From: Gemmatimonadaceae bacterium
Lineage (GTDB): Bacteria > Gemmatimonadota > Gemmatimonadetes > Gemmatimonadales > Gemmatimonadaceae
Assembly (NCBI GenBank): GCA_025453855.1
Contig: JALOPO010000233.1
Location: 1-10,292 of the forward strand
Length of the DNA: 10,292 nucleotides
Direction of reading: 5' to 3'
Position 1 is the stretch's first letter. Every line of letters begins with the position of its first letter. The notes under the pieces were generated by a model. The model was not told where the DNA came from. It was given only the letters and a program-made list of their open reading frames with translations, and did no database searches. This document shows positions 7,576 through 10,292 of this stretch, one piece after another. Both the position numbers and the translations under genes were made by a program.

Positions 7576-8473
7576 GCGACGGCCAGCACGGGGGGCACGT
7601 ACGGCAGGTGGCGAGCGGCGTGCACGTGGTGCGCGGCGAAGGGCGCGGTGATCGGCGTCCCGGCGTACCACGAGGGGCGAGCGACGCCCAGCGCCCAGAG
7701 CACCGTCGCCGGCACGTCGAGCAGCGTGTGCCCGGCGTCGAGCGACATGGCGCGTGCGCCGGCGCCCTCGAGGAAGAGGGGGATGGTGCAGTCGAGCGGG
7801 TGCGCGCTGTCGTGATGCGTGGGGACGCGTCCGCCGCCGCCATGGTCGGCGAGGCGAGCGTCTCGCGCAGCGCGCCGAGGGCGTGGTCCATCCGCTGCAC
7901 GGCGGCGAGATAGGGCGCCGAGAGCCAGCCGTGCGCGTGCCCGAGCGCGTCGGCCTCGGGCCAGTGCATGACGACGAAGCCGGCGCGATTCGCGCGGAGC
8001 ACGGGGAGCGTGGCGGCGAGGAGCGCGTGCGCATTGCCGCCGGCGAAGGTCGCCGCGCCGAGACCGAGGACGTCGACGATGCGGCGCGCGAGCGGGCGGA
8101 AGAGCCACGGGACCTGCGCCATGGCGCCGAAGGTCGCGACGCCGTGCGACTCGAGGAGGCGCGGGAGCGGCTCGATGGCGAAGCGGGGGCGCGGGACGCG
8201 AAAGCGGTCGCTGTCCATGCCGTGATCGGCCGGGGCGACGCCGGTGAAGAGCGACGTCATGGCGGCCGCGGTGACGCTCGGCAGCACGGTCGTGGCCTCG
8301 AGCGTGTGCGCCGTCTCGTGGCGCATGGCGGCGAGGGTGGGGAAGCGCGGATCGCCCACGAGATCGGCGCGCAGGCCGTCGAGGACGACCACGACGACGC
8401 GACGCGCGGGGGCGGATTGCTCTCGCGGGCGGGAGGACGGCACCGGCGGCTCCAGGGCTCGGGTTCCGTCCAT
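7572..8473 (-). pseudogene. Type I phosphodiesterase / nucleotide pyrophosphatase family protein, frameshifted
   Basis: It starts at ATG 8473. RRVVVVVLDGLRADLV gives the first metal ligand, Asp32, and LPSVTAAAMTSLFTG supplies the nucleophile, Thr68, of the alkaline-phosphatase superfamily. HWPEADALGHAHG adds Asp175 and His179. At residue 208 or so (GALRETLASPT) the frame loses similarity. The other frame resumes with ADHGGGGRVPTHHDSAHPLD (metal ligands Asp, His and a final His) and runs to TGA 7572-7574 as IPLFLEGAGA and GHTLLDVPATVLWALGVARP. The span is 3n+2 bases. The hydrophobic strand that normally precedes ADHG is missing, so more than one base was probably lost near 7846-7860, where a GGCGA repeat sits. 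The uncorrected frame runs on to 7292. All ligands remain, so the gene may be intact in the organism. No signal peptide is seen. It is first in a coupled pair with the glycosyltransferase. Confidence 0.83.
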
Positions 8474-8566
8474 GAAGCGGTCGCGGCGTCATGGCGCGAT
8501 GATGGCGCGGTCGCGACACGGTCTCGGGATGGTCCGGCATCGGTGACGACGGCGCGCGTGTCCTAC

Positions 8567-8611
8567 GGGGCGAAACCGCCCGGAGGCGGCTGCGTCGTGT
8601 CGGGACGCCCC
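8567..8611 (+). other. Nested hairpin in the leader of the 8702 gene
   Basis: GGGGCG (8567-8572) pairs with CGCCCC (8606-8611) and encloses a second hairpin, CCGCC (8576-8580) / GGCGG (8585-8589) with a CGGA loop. The structure lies 90-135 bases upstream of ATG 8702 in the 228-nt divergent gap. I do not recognise it as a known riboswitch. In DNA this GC-rich such pairings also arise by chance, so the call is weak. Confidence 0.25.
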
Positions 8612-8616
8612 TTGCC

Positions 8617-8657
8617 GCCCGTGATCACCGTTACCTTCTCTGCGCCCGATCACGGGC
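8617..8657. promoter_or_regulatory. Separated 10-bp inverted repeat GCCCGTGATC / GATCACGGGC
   Basis: The left arm is 8617-8626 and the right arm 8648-8657, both perfect, with arm centres 31 bases (about three DNA turns) apart. The pyrimidine-rich segment between them (ACCGTTACCTTCTCTG) is the least GC-rich part of the divergent gap, so a promoter could lie there. The repeat could be a paired regulator site or an RNA stem in the leader of the 8702 gene. No confident -35/-10 pair could be assigned in this gap for either gene. Confidence 0.3.
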
Positions 8658-8701
8658 ATCCCGCGAACCCGCAGTCGCTCACACACCGGAGCTCCGAACC
8701 C

Positions 8702-9457
8702 ATGCGTCGTGTTCCGTTCCGCGCGCGTTTCGCGCGCGCCCTCGCCGCCGTCGCGGTGCTCACCGTCCTGCCGCTCGTCGCGCAGGGGCAGGCCACGCGC
8801 GACCTCGCCGGCACCTATGCGTTCGAGGTGCTGAGCCCGAACGGCGCGGTGAAGGTGACGATGACCGTGAAGAAGGACGCCGCCGCGTACGCGGGGACGA
8901 TCGACGCGGAGGGCTTTCCGCAGATCCAGCTGGTGCGCGTGACGCCCAACGATTCGGGGGCGTTGTTCGAGGCCGAGCCGCCCGACGGGAGCTCGGTGAG
9001 CATCGCGACGCGCATCATGCCCGACAACAAGATCATGGGGAAGCTGAACTACTCCGGGATGGAGATGCCGTTCGCGGGCGTCTACACCCCGGCGAATGGT
9101 GCGGTGGTGGGCGGGGGTGCGATGTCGGGCGCGGCGGCCTTCGATCCGGTGGGCGAGTACCGCGGCGCGACGACCGATCCGTTCATGGGGACGTCGAGCC
9201 TGCCATTCATGTGCGTGATCTCCAAGGACGCGAAGGGTGGCTACGGTGGCGGGTGCGCTCCGGAGGGGAGCAGTCCGCACGAGGCCCCGTTCGAGTCGGT
9301 GACGGTGGCGGGGAAGGTGATCACCGCCAAGGGGTCGTCGCCGATGGGGATGTACTCGCTGCAGATGGCGGTGGACGGCGCGTCGGTCACCGGCGAGATC
9401 GCGCTCGGCGCCGAACGCGCCCAGCTCAAGGCGACCTTCGTGCCGGCGAAGAAGTGA
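8702..9457 (+). CDS. Secreted protein of unknown function with two similar halves
   Basis: This encodes 251 residues from ATG 8702, with GGAG at 8688-8691 as a well-placed ribosome binding site. The signal peptide covers about residues 1-31 (RRVPFRARFARALAAVAVL, then cleavage near AQGQA), so the product is exported. The mature protein has two comparable beta-rich halves. Residues 34-130 run from DLAGTYAFEVL through KKDAAAYAGTI and MGKLNYSG to GVYTP. Residues 148-251 run from DPVGEYRGATT through SKDAKGGYGGG and TGEIALGAERA to FVPAKK. Cys171 and Cys185, in the second half only, could form a disulfide. I do not recognise a named family; the halves look like small beta-barrel or sandwich domains. 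The stop overlaps the next start as GTGA, so the two products are probably made together. The frame is open far upstream (to 7754), but that part is antisense to the phosphodiesterase. Confidence 0.85.
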   Translation: MRRVPFRARFARALAAVAVLTVLPLVAQGQATRDLAGTYAFEVLSPNGAVKVTMTVKKDAAAYAGTIDAEGFPQIQLVRVTPNDSGALFEAEPPDGSSVSIATRIMPDNKIMGKLNYSGMEMPFAGVYTPANGAVVGGGAMSGAAAFDPVGEYRGATTDPFMGTSSLPFMCVISKDAKGGYGGGCAPEGSSPHEAPFESVTVAGKVITAKGSSPMGMYSLQMAVDGASVTGEIALGAERAQLKATFVPAKK

Positions 9458-9963
9458 GCGCGCGGGCGATGGTGCGGCGTGCCGCACGCGTGCTGGGCGC
9501 CGCGATCGCGCTCGGCGTGGCGGTCTCGCCGGCCGCGGCACAGGCCACGATGGGGGCGGAGGAGCAGGCGGCGTATGCGGTGATCACGCGCCTGTTCGAC
9601 GCCATGCGTGCCGGCGACACGACGGCGATGCGGAGCGCGTTCGACTCGTCGGCGTCGCTGCAGTCGGCGGTGGTGCGCCGCGACGGGACGCCGGTGGTGC
9701 AGCGCACCGCGATCGGCGACTGGCTGGCCGGGGTGGCCAAGCGTCCAGCGGGGACGGTGCTCGACGAGCGGCTGCGGAATCCGATCGTGCACGTGGACGG
9801 GACGCTGGCGTCGGTCTGGGTGGAGTACGGCTTCTTCGTGGGACCGACCTTCAGTCATTGCGGGGTGGATGCGTTCACGCTCGGCAAGACGGTGGCGGGG
9901 TGGCGGATCCTGGCGGTGGCGGACTCGAGGCGTCGCGAGGGGTGCACCGGCTGGGTCGCCTGA
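9454..9963 (+). CDS. Secreted NTF2-like protein, putative lumazine-binding type
   Basis: This encodes 169 residues from GTG 9454, overlapping the previous TGA (9455-9457). ATG 9469 at codon 6 is an alternative start. The signal peptide has an RR pair and ends AAAQA near residue 31, predicting export. The rest has the NTF2/SnoaL-like plan: a helix AAYAVITRLFDAMRAGDTTA at 39-58, a short FDSSASL strand, TAIGDWLAGV at 86-95, ERLRNPIVHVDGTLASVWVE at 105-124, and GVDAFTLGKTVAGWRILAV at 137-155, closing with the D-S-R-R-R-EGC end typical of this subgroup. Such domains form a cone-shaped pocket and may bind or convert a small molecule. Members of the putative lumazine-binding subgroup are mostly uncharacterised. 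Two cysteines, Cys136 and Cys164, could pair. It is followed by a strong hairpin at 9976. Confidence 0.83.
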   Translation: MSARAMVRRAARVLGAAIALGVAVSPAAAQATMGAEEQAAYAVITRLFDAMRAGDTTAMRSAFDSSASLQSAVVRRDGTPVVQRTAIGDWLAGVAKRPAGTVLDERLRNPIVHVDGTLASVWVEYGFFVGPTFSHCGVDAFTLGKTVAGWRILAVADSRRREGCTGWVA

Positions 9964-9975
9964 TGGGGTGATCGG

Positions 9976-10017
9976 GTGCGACGGCCGGCGTCCCCGCGGG
10001 AACGCCGGCCGTCGCAC
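9976..10017 (+). terminator. Perfect 16-bp hairpin after the NTF2-like gene
   Basis: The arms 9976-9991 and 10002-10017 are perfect reverse complements around a 10-base centre that itself contains CCCGCGGG. It begins 13 bases after the stop at 9963 and separates this gene pair from the TetR gene. There is no T-run after the stem, so it is either a terminator of the kind common in GC-rich genomes or an RNA-stabilising stem. Confidence 0.7.
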
Positions 10018-10081
10018 ATCGACGAGCCCGCGTCGACCGCCGATGTCGATGCGCCCTGTCGGGGATTGGCCGTCTGGTGGA

Positions 10082-10100
10082 TGACTGACCGGTCAGTATC
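10082..10100. promoter_or_regulatory. TetR-type operator-like palindrome ahead of the TetR gene (site 1)
   Basis: ACTGACC/GGTCAGT is a perfect 14-bp palindrome at 10084-10097. The left half-site extends to TGACTGAC (10082-10089), followed by a CG centre and GTCAGT. It ends about ten bases before ATG 10110, where an autorepressor would block the promoter. TGACCGGTCA-type cores are typical of TetR-family operators. Confidence 0.75.
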
Positions 10101-10109
10101 GTTGGCCGC

Positions 10110-10292
10110 ATGACACCCTCCCCACCGCCGGTCGCCGACCCGCGCGTGACTGACACGTCAGTCACCACCGATCCGCCGGACTCGGCCCGCGCGCGGCGCG
10201 TCGAACCCGACGAGCGCCGCGCCCAGATCGTCGAGGCGGCCTTCCGCGAGTTCGGCGAGAAGGGCTTCGACGCCGCGCGCCTCGACGATGTC
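10110..10292 (+). CDS. TetR/AcrR-family transcriptional regulator (N-terminal part only)
   Basis: The window holds the first 61 codons from ATG 10110. After a Pro-rich leader of about 35 residues, RRAQIVEAAFREFGEKGFDA and RLDDV match helix 1 and the start of the helix-turn-helix of TetR proteins. The ligand-binding domain is beyond the right edge. The leader is longer than usual. The only other in-frame start before the DNA-binding domain is GTG 10146, which lies inside the second palindrome. Neither start has a visible Shine-Dalgarno. The pair of matching palindromes strongly suggests self-repression. The regulated pathway cannot be told; the target could be genes to the right of the window. 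Confidence 0.85.
   Translation, partial: MTPSPPPVADPRVTDTSVTTDPPDSARARRVEPDERRAQIVEAAFREFGEKGFDAARLDDV
10146..10165. promoter_or_regulatory. TetR-type operator-like palindrome inside the 5' end of the TetR gene (site 2)
   Basis: GTGACTGAC, a two-base AC centre and GTCAGTCAC form a perfect 20-bp inverted repeat. It shares the TGACTGAC..GTCAGT core with site 1, and the centres are 65 bases apart, close to six helical turns. It covers codons 13-19 if ATG 10110 is the start, or the start codon itself if GTG 10146 is used. Confidence 0.75.

Noticed and set aside
8408..8440. G-rich run that might form a quadruplex
   Set aside because: The G-tracts are short and unevenly spaced, and the base composition of the whole window makes such runs common.
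7754..8701. Upstream extension of the 8702 gene to a 567-residue protein
   Set aside because: The extension is antisense to the phosphodiesterase. A good ribosome binding site and signal peptide place the start at 8702.

Overview
This is a very GC-rich bacterial window, strongly biased to G/C in third codon positions, with long spurious open frames antisense to the real genes. The codon style, the frequent GTG starts, many secreted proteins with Ala-Gln-Ala-type signal peptides, a PEP-CTERM protein and a BstA/YfiT-like DinB protein fit an environmental Gram-negative. Gemmatimonadota is my best guess, but nothing in the window proves it.

Layout. (1) 1-2480, minus: hrpB, an HrpB-type DEAH-box ATP-dependent helicase, complete except for the last few residues beyond the left edge. 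(2) 2600-5660, plus: a tight six-gene run, probably one operon. It encodes a DinB_2-fold protein, a YfiT/BstA-like DinB-fold protein, a DCC-family thiol-disulfide protein, a YbjQ-family protein, a lipocalin-like probable lipoprotein and a histidine-phosphatase lipoprotein. Two of its junctions are 4-nt GTGA stop/start overlaps. (3) 5716-8473, minus, convergent to the operon: a PEP-CTERM protein, then upstream of it an MGDG-synthase-like GT28 glycosyltransferase coupled by an ATGA overlap to an alkaline-phosphatase-superfamily phosphodiesterase. All three reading frames are interrupted by an apparent frameshift, while every plus-strand gene is intact. (4) 8702-9963, plus, divergent from (3): a secreted protein with two similar beta-rich halves, and an NTF2-like (putative lumazine-binding type) secreted protein joined by another GTGA overlap. 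A 16-bp perfect hairpin follows. (5) 10082-10292: the 5' end of a TetR-family regulator with two matching palindromic operator-like sites, one just before the ATG and one over codons 13-19.

How the genes may work together. The plus operon pairs two DinB-fold enzymes, one close to the bacillithiol transferase BstA, with a CxxC thiol protein, which suggests thiol-linked stress or detoxification. Its last two genes encode envelope lipoproteins. The minus pair (glycosyltransferase plus phosphodiesterase) suggests glycolipid or envelope-polymer metabolism, if the frames are intact in the organism. I saw no CRISPR array, rRNA, tRNA, transposase or phage gene. The points most worth checking are the clustered frameshifts and the double TetR operator.
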